A stretch of 64,000 nucleotides of DNA from Vigna angularis (lineage: Eukaryota; Streptophyta; Magnoliopsida; Fabales; Fabaceae), in the NCBI RefSeq assembly GCF_016808095.1, contig NC_068972.1, forward strand, positions 39,215,029-39,279,028. Direction: 5' to 3'. Made by a program: the position numbers and the translations under genes. Of this stretch, positions 46,441-59,194 are shown piece after piece. How positions within the stretch are numbered: position 1 is the first letter of the stretch; the number at the start of each line of letters is the position of its first letter. A model generated the notes under the pieces. It was not told the DNA's origin, did not search any database, and was given only the letters and a program-made list of their open reading frames with translations.

Positions 46441-48106
46441 GTTATCTACTTCTTCCGCCACTCAGTCATCCACAGGTACCTTATATCCTATCTCTTCATA
46501 TCTCTCATATGATGCATTATCATCTCTTCATAAATCATATGTCCTTAATCTTTCCCAAGTTAGTGAACCTAAAACCTATAACCAAGCCATCAAACATGAT
46601 TGTTGGAGAAATGCCATGGATCAAGAAATTGCAGCTTTAGAAAATACCAAAACTTGGATTTTGACTGATCTACCTAATGGAAAGCAACCAATCGGATGTA
46701 AATGGGTATACAAAATAAAAAGGCATGCTGATGGGAGTATTGAACGATACAAGGCAAGGTTAATAGCCAAAGGCTACACACAACAACAAGGTTTAGATTA
46801 TTTTGAAACTTTTTCACCTGTTGTCAAACTCACAACAGTAAGATTGGTTTTGGCTTTAGCAGCTTCCAAACATTGGTATTTACATCAACTAGATGTAAAT
46901 AATGCCTTTTTACATGGGGATCTAGATGAAAAAGTATACATGTCTCTTCGTCTTGGCTATAAAACTAAAAAACCAGGACAAGTTTGTAAGTTATTGAACT
47001 CTTTATATGGACTCAAACAGGCCTCTAGACAATGGAATTACAAGTTGACAACTACTTTACTCTCTTTGGGCTACATACAATCAAAATCAGATTATTCACT
47101 TATTGTCAAAAGTGATTATGCTCATATTACCATTTTACTTGTTTATATAGATGATATAGTTTTGGCAGGTGATGACATCCAGGAAATCCAAACTGTGAAG
47201 GCTCTATTGAATGCAAAGTTCAAGATTAAAGACCTAGGCCAACTCAAGTATTTTCTAGGCTTAGAAATTGCAAGATCTCAACAGGGCATTAATTTGACAC
47301 AAAGGAAGTATGCTCTAGAGTTACTAGAAGATGCAGGATTGTTGGGATGTCAACCTGTTTCTACTCCCATACAGTCAGGCATAAAATTTTCCAAGACAGA
47401 AGGGAAACCCTATTTAGATGTGCATGCCTATAGAAGACTTCTTGGTAGGTTACTATATCTAACCAACACAAGACCAGATTTATGTTTCGCTGTTAGTACT
47501 CTTAGTCAATTTCTTTCCAATCCTTTGGAAGATCACTATGCAGCATCAACAAGGATCCTGAGATATATCAAGAACAATCCAGGACAAGGATTATTCTTTC
47601 CTTCCAACACAGAACATGCTCTTAAGGCTTTTAGTGATTCTGATTGGACTGCTTGCCCTGACACTAGAAGGTCTGTGACTGGTTTTAATGTGTTCTATGG
47701 TGCATCATTAATCAACTGGAAATCCAAGAAGCAAGATACTATATCTAGATCATCAACCGAAGCAGAATATAGAGCCTTAGCCTCCACAGCATGTGAAATT
47801 CAATGGCTTCTGTATTTGCTCCATGATTTGAAACAGCCTCTACCACAACCAGTTCCTCTGTTTTGTGACAATCAATCTGCTATACAAATTGCACAGAATC
47901 CAGCCATGCATGAGAGGACAACGCATATTGAAATTGATTGTCATCTCATAAGAGATAAAGTTCAAGCTGGTGTAGTTAAGCTCCTGCTCATTCCTACTTC
48001 AGCACAACTTGCAGACATTCATACTAAAGCTTTGCATCTAGCACAATTTCAATCTTTGTTGTCCAAGTTGAGCATTAAAGATATATATATATATGTTGCA
48101 GCTTGA
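46440..48106 (+). pseudogene. copia reverse transcriptase and RNase H
   Basis: This is the longest intact part of the element. RT shows WRNAMDQEIAALENTKTW, KWVYKIKRHADGSIERYKA, DVNNAFLHGDL and the catalytic LLVYIDDIVLAG. RNase H shows AFSDSDWTACPDTRRSVTG, SSTEAEYRALA, LFCDNQSAIQIA and THIEIDCHLIRDK, so all expected acidic residues are present. It ends at TGA just before the polypurine tract. The open frame runs back to 46157, but the sequence before about 46440 is the shifted frame of the integrase region. Confidence 0.92.
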
Positions 48107-48112
48107 GGAGGA
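48104..48112 (+). other. polypurine tract of the copia element
   Basis: TGAGGAGGA directly before the 3' LTR start TATTGAATTT. Confidence 0.8.
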
Positions 48113-48291
48113 TATTGAATTTAATTTATTTTTCGTTCATGTCTGTGTATTTATATTCGTATATTTATATTCTGTTTTTATATTTATATTCTGTTTTTAT
48201 ATTGTTTCAAACAACTATATATGTGTAAATTGTACTCTTTTCTTATTATGGAATAAGAAATACAATTTTCATCATTTCTTTTCTCATAATA
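48113..48291 (+). repeat. 3' LTR of the copia element
   Basis: 179 bp, colinear with the 5' LTR apart from the TA-run expansion in that copy. Ends TCTCATAATA where the 5' copy has TCTCATAACA. Confidence 0.85.
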
Positions 48292-50760
48292 ATTTTTTCA
48301 TCTATACGCACCCCATTTTAAATCAATAAAATAATTACCTAAAAAACTTATTTTCATTATTTTATCTTTTTATTCGTTTTAATATATTTTTTCATTTACT
48401 GGTTATTTTTTTCATATAAGAGTGTCTCAATTTCAGGTGTTCAATCTCGTGACAACTTACAATGTGTATACTTTTGATATAAATCATTGATAATATCATA
48501 TATTTTTTTTGTTTGTGATTTTTATTTTTTTAAAAAGATTATTTAATTAATATTTGAAACTGTAAGGTACAAGTACGGTTGTCAATACAGATATATCTAT
48601 TAACTAATGAAAAGGTGGAGGAAACAAAAAATAAATATCCATTGTATATGGAGGATATATGGATGAATATTTTCTTTCAGGATAAATATGTTTGTTTTCT
48701 TGAAGGATGAAGAATAGATAGTCAAATTGGCACTCATATCCTGTTTTCATTCCTAATATTATGTAATTAATAAAAGATGAGATAAGAAAATGAACATGTA
48801 TTGTTGGATCAAAAGCTGTACTATAATAATTAAACAAGACTGAAAATGATCTGAAAAAAATATGAAATAAACTTATCTCTTATAAGTTGTAATAATGTAT
48901 TTTGTTATGTGAATTGATTTAATTGGAAATAAGTGATGATTATCAAATTTATTAAATAGATATATACCTCATTTGATTGAGAAATGATAGGTACATAATG
49001 ATAATAGGTTTAGATGTGATTATGTTGTTTAGTATTTGACCAATTTTTTGAAAGAAGATTTATGGCTTCAGCGATTCTAAAAATTATGCAAATTAAAATA
49101 TTGTGCAATGATAAGTTGAAGAAAAAATTCCCACCTTGTATTAATTATGAAGTACATGTAAGGAATTACCCTGAATATAACAAACTATATCATTTACGGG
49201 CTGATAAAAATATTTTTGATGGATCTACAAACTCTAATGAGTCATATATAAGTTTTTAATAAAATTTGCTCAATAGTAATTCTTTATGTCTTTGTAAAAG
49301 TTAGAAATATGTATTATACTAAAATCCTTAATAAACTTTGTGGAGGTGAGAAATATGTTTTTATTTGAGAATGACTGATAAGATAAGATTTTTTTTATAA
49401 ATATATGAAAAATATAAATACGGAGGAGTATGTAGGTACGTATATGTATATATTTGGATGTGTGTTATATTTAATGGTGAATTATTTTATGTGGACGAGA
49501 ACACCTAACACTAATAAAAACATGCTAACGAATTTTAAAAAGATTGCAGAAAAAAAGTTAAAATAATATATTCAGAAAAAAAATAATTGAAGTCAACAAC
49601 AGTGTGTGGAATTCAAACCAAAGAAGGTGATGGAAGAATTTTAATAGAATGGACGGAAAGAGAAATCCCTTCCTTGCATTTCTATTTTGTTTAATATCAG
49701 CGGAGAAGTATAAACAGTGTTAATTATATTTTATTTACAAAATACAATAAAACTTAGAATAACTTTGTCCGTACGTTTCAAAATCTATAAATCATTTTCT
49801 TTCATATTCATTTTTTTTTCAAATATCAAATGGAAGAGAGAAAAAAATTAAGAGCGTTCATTTTTCTCCCACGCCCTTGGAACCAAAATTTTAAATCACA
49901 AATTACATGGAAGCAAGTTACACATTGATTTTTATTTTAAATTTTGTAGAAATAATTTATTATTAAAAAAAAATCATGTAAATATTTCCTTAATTAGTGT
50001 AGCGTATGAAGATTCCAAAACAATTAAAAAAAATTAAACTCGGTGGGTGTTACCCGAGTAACATGTATCCACGAAAATGGTTTGAATTTTCCACGAAAAT
50101 CATAGGTGCATAATTTTTTCTCGGTCAACGTGGATGATTCTTCTTTCTTTATCATATACAAGAACAATACCCGTTTACTTCATTAATAATAATCTCTTGA
50201 CCTGTAAAAAATCTGAAAATGTCTAGTGTACACTCTATTTTAAAAATATGCAATTGGTGAGAAAAAAATAATAATAGGTAATGTGAGAGATACAAAGATA
50301 TATAGATGACGTGACGCAATAAAAAAGATATATGGAGTAAAAATTGATTAAATTTAAAATTATTTAGTTCTTTTTCAGCTGTGTTCCTACTATTTTTCGC
50401 ACATCATATTTATATTTATTAGTTATTTTCAATTTATTTTTTTATAAATTGAACCTAATGCTAAAGAATATATGCAAATTCAATTTTACTTAACCAAGGT
50501 TCCATGGTGTTAGTTTTGGCATCATGTCTTATCTTTGTATTGTTATATTATACATGTGGGTTCAATTAACATTATCCAACTTATTAACATTACACAAATT
50601 AATTTAGAGATTGTAATTCCTTCTTGAAAAAAAAAAGCATTAAGAAATTTAAAAAGTAAAAATATTTTAGAAAAATAGTAAAAAATGATTTATTATTTGA
50701 AGGGCAAAGTTGGAATGGAAGAAAGTTAGATTTGGAATATGATGTTAACTCCTTCAGACA
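48292..50760. other. AT-rich intergenic DNA upstream of the DUF761 gene
   Basis: No gene was recognised. ORFs at 48604-48837 (minus) and 49062-49259 (plus) carry no known motif. The last few hundred bases should include the promoter of the gene at 50860. Confidence 0.45.
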
Positions 50761-50768
50761 TTAAATAG
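50761..50768 (+). promoter_or_regulatory. TATA-like box of the DUF761 gene
   Basis: TTAAATAG lies 99 bp before the ATG, leaving a leader of about 65-70 nt rich in CAGC, CTCTC and ACAAAC, as is typical of plant mRNAs. Confidence 0.5.
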
Positions 50769-50859
50769 AGTAGTCTCTTGTGAATTCAGAATTCTGAATT
50801 CTCAGCCTCAGCACAGCACCATCACCCAAATCTCTCTCACAGGATACATACAAACAAAC

Positions 50860-51471
50860 ATGTCTACTCCTCCGTCTTCCAATCTGAAAACCTCACATAC
50901 AGTTCAAGTTTTCTCTGCCATAAAACCATCACCGCATACTCCATCGCCGTCTTCTTCAGCCTTAAGCTCCATGAAGCTCAAGAGCCTCATCCACACCCTC
51001 ATAGTCTCCCACATGTGCCGTATCATTCGTGCACTCTCTAAACTCAAAGCTGCAATCTTGCAAAACCTCAAAGGAAACCAGTCAAACAACATTCACTACC
51101 TCCACCACAGAAAGCAAAAGATGACCAAGAAGATCATCTCCGGCTCCTTCAGGCTTCACTACAACTGGTGCTCCTCCAAATCCTCTCAGGTTATCACAGT
51201 CCCCTCGAGGGTCTTTCAGGGTTTGTCAAATCCTCCTGATTCCGACCACTTGTACGAGGATTGCCACGGCAGCGCCCAGCTCTCGGGCTACTTGCGCTGG
51301 CTGGAAGAAAAGATTTCTGACGATGATAACAATGACGGCAAGAGTTATTGTGAGACTAACGAAATCGATATGATGGCGGAATTGTTCATTGCGGATTGTC
51401 ATGAAAAGTTTAGGTTGGAGAAGCAAGAGTCTGATAGAATGTTCCATGAAATGTTGGCTAGAGGCATGTGA
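50860..51471 (+). CDS. DUF761 protein, Avr9/Cf-9 rapidly elicited protein 146-like
   Basis: An intact 203-aa ORF without introns. The start context AAACAAACATGTC is good for plants, and the base composition is clearly richer in C and G than the surroundings. The N-terminus (1-35) is Ser/Pro/Thr-rich. Residues 36-72 are basic and partly hydrophobic (LKSLIHTLIVSHMCRIIRAL). A central part has the phrase GSFRLHYNWCSS and a tract of SGYLRWLEEK, followed by an acidic linker. The C-terminal 35 residues (EIDMMAELFIADCHEKF, LEKQESDRMFHEMLARGM) are the DUF761 signature, ending right at the stop as in other members. Relatives such as tobacco ACRE146 are induced early in Cf-9/Avr9 defence; their biochemical role is unknown. 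The family is certain; the defence link is only by homology. It is the only convincing host protein gene in the window. Confidence 0.93.
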   Translation: MSTPPSSNLKTSHTVQVFSAIKPSPHTPSPSSSALSSMKLKSLIHTLIVSHMCRIIRALSKLKAAILQNLKGNQSNNIHYLHHRKQKMTKKIISGSFRLHYNWCSSKSSQVITVPSRVFQGLSNPPDSDHLYEDCHGSAQLSGYLRWLEEKISDDDNNDGKSYCETNEIDMMAELFIADCHEKFRLEKQESDRMFHEMLARGM

Positions 51472-53348
51472 AATTTGGTGGAACATGTTACTATTTAAAA
51501 GTTCAGACAATAGAGGGGAAGGGCTTTGTTGAATTTTATGGTGTATTTTCCTTTCTTTAATTAACTTTTCATAAGATGGAAAAAGGGTAGTGAAAAATGG
51601 AAGATGGGGATTCATGCTTATATATATATGTTGATAGTCATGGAAGTTTTATTTTGCCTTTGGCTTGTTAATCAGAATGAAACTGCATCTTCAAATTCTC
51701 ACTCTTTTCTCTCTGACTTTACATGTTAATTATAAAACAACTGTCATGGTTCCGACCAATTACAGAAAATCATTACATGTACACGAAAACTGGCTAATAC
51801 CATACGTATGTGGTGGTCCTCTGTATCGTGTAATAATTTCTCTCGAAGGGTGTGTGGTTGGCTGAGTGAAAACACGTGAACTGGGTTGCTGAAGAATTCT
51901 ATCAGATGGGTTAATTTCAACAGTACTTCTTTTCATAGTCATGGAAACTTGCAGTAAAACTAATCATGGAAACTTTGTTATTTAGGATGAACTGCTGTAA
52001 AAGTTCTTACTTTTTCTTCTTTCTTTATGCAGTTTCGTTGACAAAAACAATGATATCTGCTTACTAGTATTTTGCAGACTAAAAAATTTAAAGAAATGAA
52101 ATTTAAATTCCCAGTGAAAATGGAATAAACTGTTAATAAATTCCGCAAAGATGGGACTGTATTTATACACGAGGTGACATTGGTTTTCTTCTAATACAAC
52201 TTTGAATAAAATACAATTTTTACGAAAATAACCATTGACCTGAATTGTATGTTATATATGAAAAATATCAGTGTAACAGTAGTTTTTGTGGAAGTGAGCG
52301 ATTTCAGCTGTTAATTCAAAATACTATATTATGACAAGTGGTGAAATTTGGCTTTAATAAAAACAAAATAATAATTATCTATCAAACAGTAGTGTTAATT
52401 TAAATACATTGCAAAGTGAAAAATTAAATTGTTTTATATATGTTAACTTAAAGTTACAAAAATGTAGCTAATGTGATAAAAAATAAAGTTTAATAAGTAA
52501 TTTTGAAATAAAATTATTCGTTGATATAAAAATGGATTGTTGTTTTATTTAAAATAAACATAAGAACAATTGGGGGCATTAGCTATTCCAAATGTTGTTC
52601 AGTGTGGAAATGTGAAGAATTATTATGTGCTGCTAGAACAATTTTATATAACCATGGTATATCAAGAGTATTTATCATTCAAATGGAATTTTTTTTTTCA
52701 AATATATTAGTGGGCCTCATAAATAAATCATTGTGGATTATTTAGCACATTCTTACTTTTACATTATTAAATTTCACAATAAATAATAATATTTTTTATT
52801 TATAAGTTGACTGGGGTTAAATACTGAAGATTAATTAAAACAATAGATTAATTTGTATTCACTACTTGGATAAACAATTTATGTGACCAATTATTTAAAA
52901 ATGATTGTTGACTGTGTTTCTAAGTAATTATTGTAAAATGAGTTACTAATCAAACTATTTATTAATAAAGAAAAGACTGTTTATTTTAAATAAAATATAT
53001 TTTATAATATACAAAAATGGATGATAAGATGATACATTTTTATATTTATTTGACATATATTATAAAGGTAAAATAACAATGAATTTTCATATTTTTTTAA
53101 AGTAAAAAAATAAAAAAGATAATGTGAAATTAATGTTAAAAATATGTGTACCTGAAACTATTATTTCTAAGATAGTATGGTGGAATGTAACTCCATGGAA
53201 ATCTTAAGAGGTTACGTCTTGTCATTGTAGCTATAAAGGTGGTCTGCAATGGAAACAAACTCGTTGCATGTGTCTTTTACTATGTACAGTGCAAGACATT
53301 TTTTTTCCACCGTAGCATGTGTGGTTGAAACAGAAGAAATAAAACAGA
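51472..53348. other. 3' flank of the DUF761 gene and AT-rich intergenic DNA
   Basis: The first few hundred bases probably contain the 3' UTR; AATAAA-like sequences occur at about 52204. Nothing else was recognised. Confidence 0.45.
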
Positions 53349-53357
53349 TAAAATATA

Positions 53358-53978
53358 GGTTTAATCATTCACTAAGTCCCTATTTTCGCATGGAATCTCA
53401 ATTTCGTCCCTTTCTTTCTGAAAATCTCAATTGGGTCCCAATTTTATGAAAATTGCAACAAATCGATCCTTTCCGTTAATTTGACTGAACGGCGTTAAAA
53501 AAATTGATGAGTGAATGCTGAGATGACGAACGAGCGCTCGTCCAGCAGCGAACGAGCGCTCGTCCAGCAGCGAACGAACGCTCGTCCAGCAGCGAACGAG
53601 CGCTCGACCACCGAACGAACGGTCGTCCAGTGTGGAACGAACGGTTGTCCAGCAGTAAGAGGTCGACGAGCGTCCGTTCTCTGGTGGACAACCGTTCGTT
53701 CCACACTGGACGACCGTTCGTTTGCTGGACGAGCGCTCGTTCGCTGCTGGACGAGCGCTCGTTCGCTGCTGGACTTGCGCTCGTTCGCTGCTAGACGAGC
53801 TCGTTCGTCATCTCAGCATTCACTCATCAATTTTTTTTAACGCCGTTTGACACTATTTAACGGAAAGGATCGATTTGTTGCAATTTTCATAAAATTGGGA
53901 CCCAATTGAGATTTTCAGAAAGAAAGGGACGAAATTGAGATTCCATGCGAAAATAGGAACTTAGTGAATGATTAAACC
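53358..53978. mobile_element. Mutator-type foldback element, 621 bp, perfect 9-bp TSD
   Basis: It begins GGTTTAATCATTCACTAAGT, and the right end inverted begins identically. Flanks are the same 9 bp, TAAAATATA (53349-53357 and 53979-53987). The whole element is close to a perfect palindrome: outer arms of about 150 bp (CCTATTTTCGCATGGAATCT, GGAACTCAATT-type phrases, AACGGCGTT) and inner arms made of inverted repeats of CGAACGAGCGCTCGTCCAGC around a loop of about 35 bp near 53650-53690. It has no transposase. A transcript through it would form a hairpin of nearly 300 bp. ORFs on both strands here (53476-53840) come from the repeat and are not genes. Confidence 0.92.
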
Positions 53979-53996
53979 TAAAATATAAAATGACTA

Positions 53997-53997
<1 letters not shown>

Positions 53998-54050
<53 letters not shown>
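53998..54050. repeat. (TA)n microsatellite
   Basis: About 26 TA units directly beyond the right TSD of the foldback element. Confidence 0.95.
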
Positions 54051-54054
<4 letters not shown>

Positions 54055-57000
54055 AATAAAATAGAAATTCAAAGTAGCTATTAAAAAAATTATAAAAAAA
54101 ATCAAGAAAGAAGTAAAATAAATAAATAAAAATATTACCATTTTTTTTATTTATTTCCTTCGTGCTTATCTTCTTGCATAATTTCATTAACGCTGTTTAC
54201 ATCCATCTCCTCCAACCAAATATAAGTGAAAATTTAGAGGGAAAAAAAAAGAGTCACAGACTTAAGTCATGAAAAGGATTTACAGAAAGCAAACAACAAA
54301 TGTATGGAAGCTTGTGAAAACATATTTTATATTTTTTTATTTAGTTATTAACTTTACTTTTAAAATAATTCTGATTATGAATAAAGAAAATAATTAACGA
54401 ATCTTATTTTAAATAAAGACTTCATTATTTTCACAATATTTTACATCATATATATTATCAAACAACCATTATTTCAGAATATTATTATCTATACACGATA
54501 CTTTAAATCACATTATTATATTATAAAAGTAAAATAATCATTAAGAAAATTATATTTATATAAAAAAAATGTCAAATAAATAAATAAATAATTACATGTC
54601 AAATATCATTACTCAATATTTGATCTTGTTATTAACTATGTATATCCACGGACTATTATTTCAGAAACCTAAAAGTATTGCAACAATAATTATATGATTC
54701 TTGATGAACCCAATTAAGTAATTAGTTGGGATCATAGAAGCTTCATACATAAAAATGAGTAAACTAAAGCAGAAACAGAGAATCCTATCAATTGTAGAAG
54801 ATACATTGACAGTAACAAAACGATAAAATAACTTGCAAATAAAAAGTTCATGCCTCAGTTTTCATCACAAAAACTGCAATTAATGCATGGAAATGGCAGG
54901 GAGTGCAGCTAGCTGTGAGCAGAACCATGTGTGTGATGTGCTATAGCAATAGTTTGGCTTACATGGCCGTAACATCAATACTTTTCTTTTCTCATCACAC
55001 ATTTCCCAAGTTCATTATAAACTAATTTACTTATATTATCATTGTTGCTGATCCAACAAGATTTTGTATATATGACACGAATTTGAATATGAATTTCTGC
55101 TATATATATTTGAAGGAGTTTTACTTTGAAAGGTATAAAAAAATGTTACGGCGCCATGTCTTCTGATACTAAGTATCGTCCTAAATTTGTGGACAACAAC
55201 ATATATCTTATCCCTTATTAATGCATTTTTTGGCCTCATTCATTTGTCTGCTATTGTTTGTTTCTGAGGGTTGTGGCCAAAAATATGTATGAATGAGAAA
55301 TGATAATCACCGTACCAATGAATGTGTTAAGACATAATTCATTTACTAGGTTGCCCCTCGTGTGTGTGCATGAAGGGCCCTTCTTGTCGTGGGGAACACA
55401 GAATTGTAAGCCACGTGAAACTTCAAAAACTTTCCTCAACATCTTACCTATGTCTCACAACCTCTAATAACACAGAAAATATTCAAACAACTTTTGGTTT
55501 TTTTAATGTAAATCATGAATCCATCTTTAACCTAATTAAACATGTACTACAAAAGCATGTCAATTTATAATGTATAGAGCATATGGTTTTTCACACATCT
55601 TGAGCTCATTCTGAAAATAACGTTTTTTTGGGAAAGTTCTCCGTTGTTCATGTTTGTTTTGGTAAAAGCATGGATATGTTTGTTCTCTCCACTAGTTATT
55701 TTTATGGATTTTAGTGACATGTTTTTTAAGGTATTTTATTTGTTGGTTATGAACCAAAAATGTATTAAGAAAAAGTCTTTCATTGGTGTGAGTGGCAATA
55801 ATTATAAAAAGTTAAAAGTTTTTCTTATTAGGATGCTTAAAGTTTTGTCTATAATTATATATTAATTTCTTAACTAGTGTCTTTAGGCACCTATCAAGAT
55901 TCTTCGTCTTATGATATTTGTTAATGTTGACATTTCTTATCTTATAATACCATGATTATGTTTGATAATGCAGTTGAAAACTCCTGGTTAAAAAATAAGA
56001 TGAAAATGCTGAAAGCTACTGTTCATAATTGAAGTGTTGCAAATTTAAATATGGATTGAAATTCTAAGTAACATTAAAAAAAATTATAAATATTAAACCT
56101 TGAAATTATGTTACAACAATATTAATTTTTCAAAAGAAACGTTGTAGATAAAATTACTCAAACTGTTCAAGAGTTAAGTTGAAATATCCAATCCTCCTCT
56201 GTTTGAATATTTTTCAAAACTTTCTGTTAAAATTTCAACAAGAAAATCATAACGAAAGAAAAACATGCATTAGTAGCAAAGACAAGAATCTTAACATTGA
56301 CTCAGATAAAAAATATATATATTAAAATTTTGGTCCCCCTTAGTTTAGTAAATTACATTAATGAATATGCACACACCCTGTCCCAGTAGCAGACAGGTAG
56401 ATCATGTTACAGTACTATCTCTCTCTCATGCTTATGTGAAAAAGGACATTCATCTTATTACTCTCTTCTTTGACGTTGTCTCCTATGGAAAAGGATTGAT
56501 TGATAAAGATTTCTTGTTTTTTATTGGAAGATTCCATCCATGAATCAATGATTTACTTCATCTTAATTAAAATACTTTAAATTCTTTTCATATTCAACAA
56601 ATATTTTTCTTTAACCATCTTATTTATTAAAAACCCTAATGGCTCATTTATTTATTTCTCACTTGACTATGGAAGAAGAAGCCAAGAACATAGTCAGTGA
56701 TGCACTTAATAAAATCAAAGTGAGAGAAATGCATTGTATTGTTAAGTTCTTCTATTCAACGCCTTGTTCATATCGTATCACAAATACCATCTGGTCTTAA
56801 TAAACAAAGAAAATAAATTTTGATTAACTAGTAATTAATTTTATGATTAGATTAGAAGTGTAGGATTATGATTAAACAATTCTAGGGTTTGATGATTAAA
56901 AATGAGAAACAATTTGGGAAATCGACACTAATGATAGAAACATTTGTCTTTGTTACTGTTAAGCCATGTGATCCCTGCACTGTTTTAATTGATGCAATTA

Positions 57001-57555
57001 ATTAATTAATAATTTATATAATCAAAATAGAAGAATCTCATATCAGATGCGTTCACATTATTATTATTCATGGTTTTAACAAACTATGATAAGAATCTCA
57101 ATTCTGATTAATCTTTAAGAATTCGTTGCCACTTTGTAGATACCATACATATTTAATTCTCATTTTTTTTTATGAAGTATGTTCTTTTTTATCCTTCCTT
57201 CCTTAATTTCTCTGAAATAATATAGTTTTCTCATTAATATCTAAATTGTGAACGCAAAAAAATTCTCCCAGCACATTTATTTTAAAATATTGTACTGACT
57301 AAATGAAATTAAAAATTAAAAGGATAATTTAGTTTTAAAAAGTGACTTTTAGAAATAAAAATAAAAGGTGAATTATGTCATTAAAATATAAAAAATGAGT
57401 TAATTTATTAAAATTACGAAGGAAGTGTATATCCGTTTAAAAAATACAAAAATAAAATGTATAAATATCTATTTTTAAAGCAACAAATAAGGTAAACATA
57501 ATTTTCTCTTAAGAAAAAAAAAACTCCAAACATTAGGTCTTCCACGGGTCAATGC
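54051..57555. other. AT-rich intergenic DNA, 3.5 kb
   Basis: No gene was recognised. Small ORFs (54-73 codons) at 55251-55442 (minus), 55644-55865, 56361-56543 and 56639-56800 (plus) have no family motif. The last one begins MAHLFISHLTMEEEAKNIVS and ends soon after an AAAGTGAGAG splice-donor-like site, so a lone exon is possible but unsupported. Confidence 0.4.
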
Positions 57556-57560
57556 TTTCC

Positions 57561-57680
57561 GCACCCATGTTTTCTTGCTGCAATCCAAAATTTAAATTGG
57601 AAAAACAAAAACTGACTTAGTTGAAAGGGCATAACTGATATTTCAAACAATATGGGTGTACAGCAAGAAAACATTGGAGT
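57561..57680. mobile_element. short MITE-like inverted repeat
   Basis: CCCATGTTTTCTTGCTGCA at about 57565 is repeated inverted at about 57655-57677 (tgtacagcaagaaaacattgg). The phrase ttcttgctgcaccc recalls those at 4680 and 5737. TSD not seen. Confidence 0.4.
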
Positions 57681-57720
57681 TGTACACCTATGGGCCTTAG
57701 TCTAGCTTTATTGATACATT

Positions 57721-58775
57721 AAAGGGTGGAGAGTTGCTTCCTCCACCACCACCAACCACTCCCTGCACCTCTCTATACCTTATTTGTTCTTCTATAAAAT
57801 GGATGTCAACATCCGTTGAAGGCGTAACATCTATTTACATATTTTATATTTTAGTTTATTATTTTTATTTAAAAAAAAAAAATTCAACGGATGTGGCCAC
57901 ATCCGTTGACGGATGTGCCACATCCGTTTAATAGATTTTTAAAAAAAAAATTATTTATTATTTAAATAATAATATATAAATTAAAATAATAATAATTATT
58001 TTATTAAATAAAATAAAATTAATTTATAAATAATTAAATAATAATTTTTAAAAAATTAAATAATATTTATATATTAATTTAAAATATAAAAAATTAAAAA
58101 ACTAAAAACTAAAAAACATAAAAGGCAACGGATGCCGCCACATCCGTTTTTATATATTTATAAAAAAAATTAATTATTATTTAAATAATAATACATAAAT
58201 TAAAATTAATAATAATTATTTTATTAAATAAAATAAAATTAATTTATAAATAATTAAGTAATAATTTTAAAATAATTAAATTATATTTGTATATTAATTT
58301 AAAACAAAAAAGATAAAAAAGCTAAACTAAAAAACAAAAATGCAACGGATGTCGCCACATCCGTAATGTGGCACATCCGTTTTAATATATTTATAATAAA
58401 TTTTTTAATTATTATTTAAATAATAATACATAAATTAAAATTAATAATTATTATTTTATTAAATAAAATTAAATTAATTTATAAATAATTAAGTAATAAT
58501 TTTAAAATAATTAAATAATATTTATATATTAATTTAAAACAAAAAAAATAAAAAAACTAAAAGCTAAAAAACAAAAAAGACAACGAATGTCGCCACATCT
58601 GTTAACGGATGTGGCACGTCCGTGGAAGCATTTTTTCTTCAACGGATGTTGACATCCGTTGAAGAAAAGAGATGGGGTGTAGGATATTTTAAAATATAAA
58701 GGATAGTTTTGGAATTTTAAAAAAATGTGGTGGTGGAGGGAGCAAAGTGGGGTGGTGTAGGGAGTAACCCTCTTT
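57721..58775. mobile_element. TIR element with internal 220-240 bp tandem units and CAACGGATGT palindromes
   Basis: The left end, AAAGGGTGGAGAGTTGCTTCC followed by CTCCACCACCACC, matches the inverted right end (AGGGTTACTCCCTACACC, CTCCCTCCACCACC) as an imperfect TIR. Inside, a unit of CAACGGATGT(G/C)GCCACATCCGTT plus about 200 bp of AT-rich DNA recurs at about 57884, 58125, 58343 and 58580. Flanks end in CATTA on both sides (57716-57720 and about 58777-58781), which may be part of a TSD, but its length is not certain. Superfamily unassigned. Confidence 0.6.
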
Positions 58776-58804
58776 GCATTATATATCAAACTGTCAGGAA
58801 TCAA

Positions 58805-59190
58805 AGCTTCTTGGATTCATAGCCAGACTTCTGTTTATGGGCATCATAACCAAAGATCTAAATGCGCTACACTTGTTTTCTTTTTTTAAGAAAGGAAAAA
58901 TCTTGGGGTTTACTAATTAACAAAAAGGTACCCTTCATAAACATAAACAAGCACAAAAAGTGGCATGCACCTGTTGGTGAGTCAACAACCATTGTTTCCA
59001 GTATCCAACCATTGTTATAAATGAGAATTAATGTTAGTAGGTGAGAATCACATGTCCCACATTTTTGTATCACAGTGTATGTTTGCTAGCACAACATTAT
59101 CACCCCATTTGCATAACTTTTGCACTACAATGTTTGATTTTAGACATTTATGATGTTATAGGCTAAGTAAAGTCGTTGCAATAAGATAAA
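58805..59190. other. intergenic DNA between two CAACGGATGT-type elements
   Basis: Nothing was recognised. The ORF at 58867-59073 (minus) has no known motif. Confidence 0.4.
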
Positions 59191-59194
59191 CGGG

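Larger units (their letters stand above)
43392..48291 (+). mobile_element. Ty1/copia retrotransposon, old and broken, 4.9 kb
   Basis: Two short LTRs (205 and 179 bp) enclose gag, protease, integrase, RT and RNase H in copia order. The primer site and polypurine tract are in place. The LTRs differ at about a dozen positions plus a TA microsatellite only in the left copy, so the insertion is much older than the chromovirus. The coding region has four nonsense codons and two frameshifts. The TSD is unclear because the flanks are T-rich. The short LTRs would fit the Ale group, but I do not assign it. Confidence 0.93.

Noticed and set aside
53476..53840. Several ORFs on both strands rich in Arg, Ser and Glu
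   Set aside because: They arise from the palindromic CGAACGAGCGCTCG repeats of the foldback element.
56639..56800. 53-aa ORF starting MAHLFISHLTMEEEAKN
   Set aside because: No recognisable family and no promoter signals; it may be a chance ORF or a lone exon.
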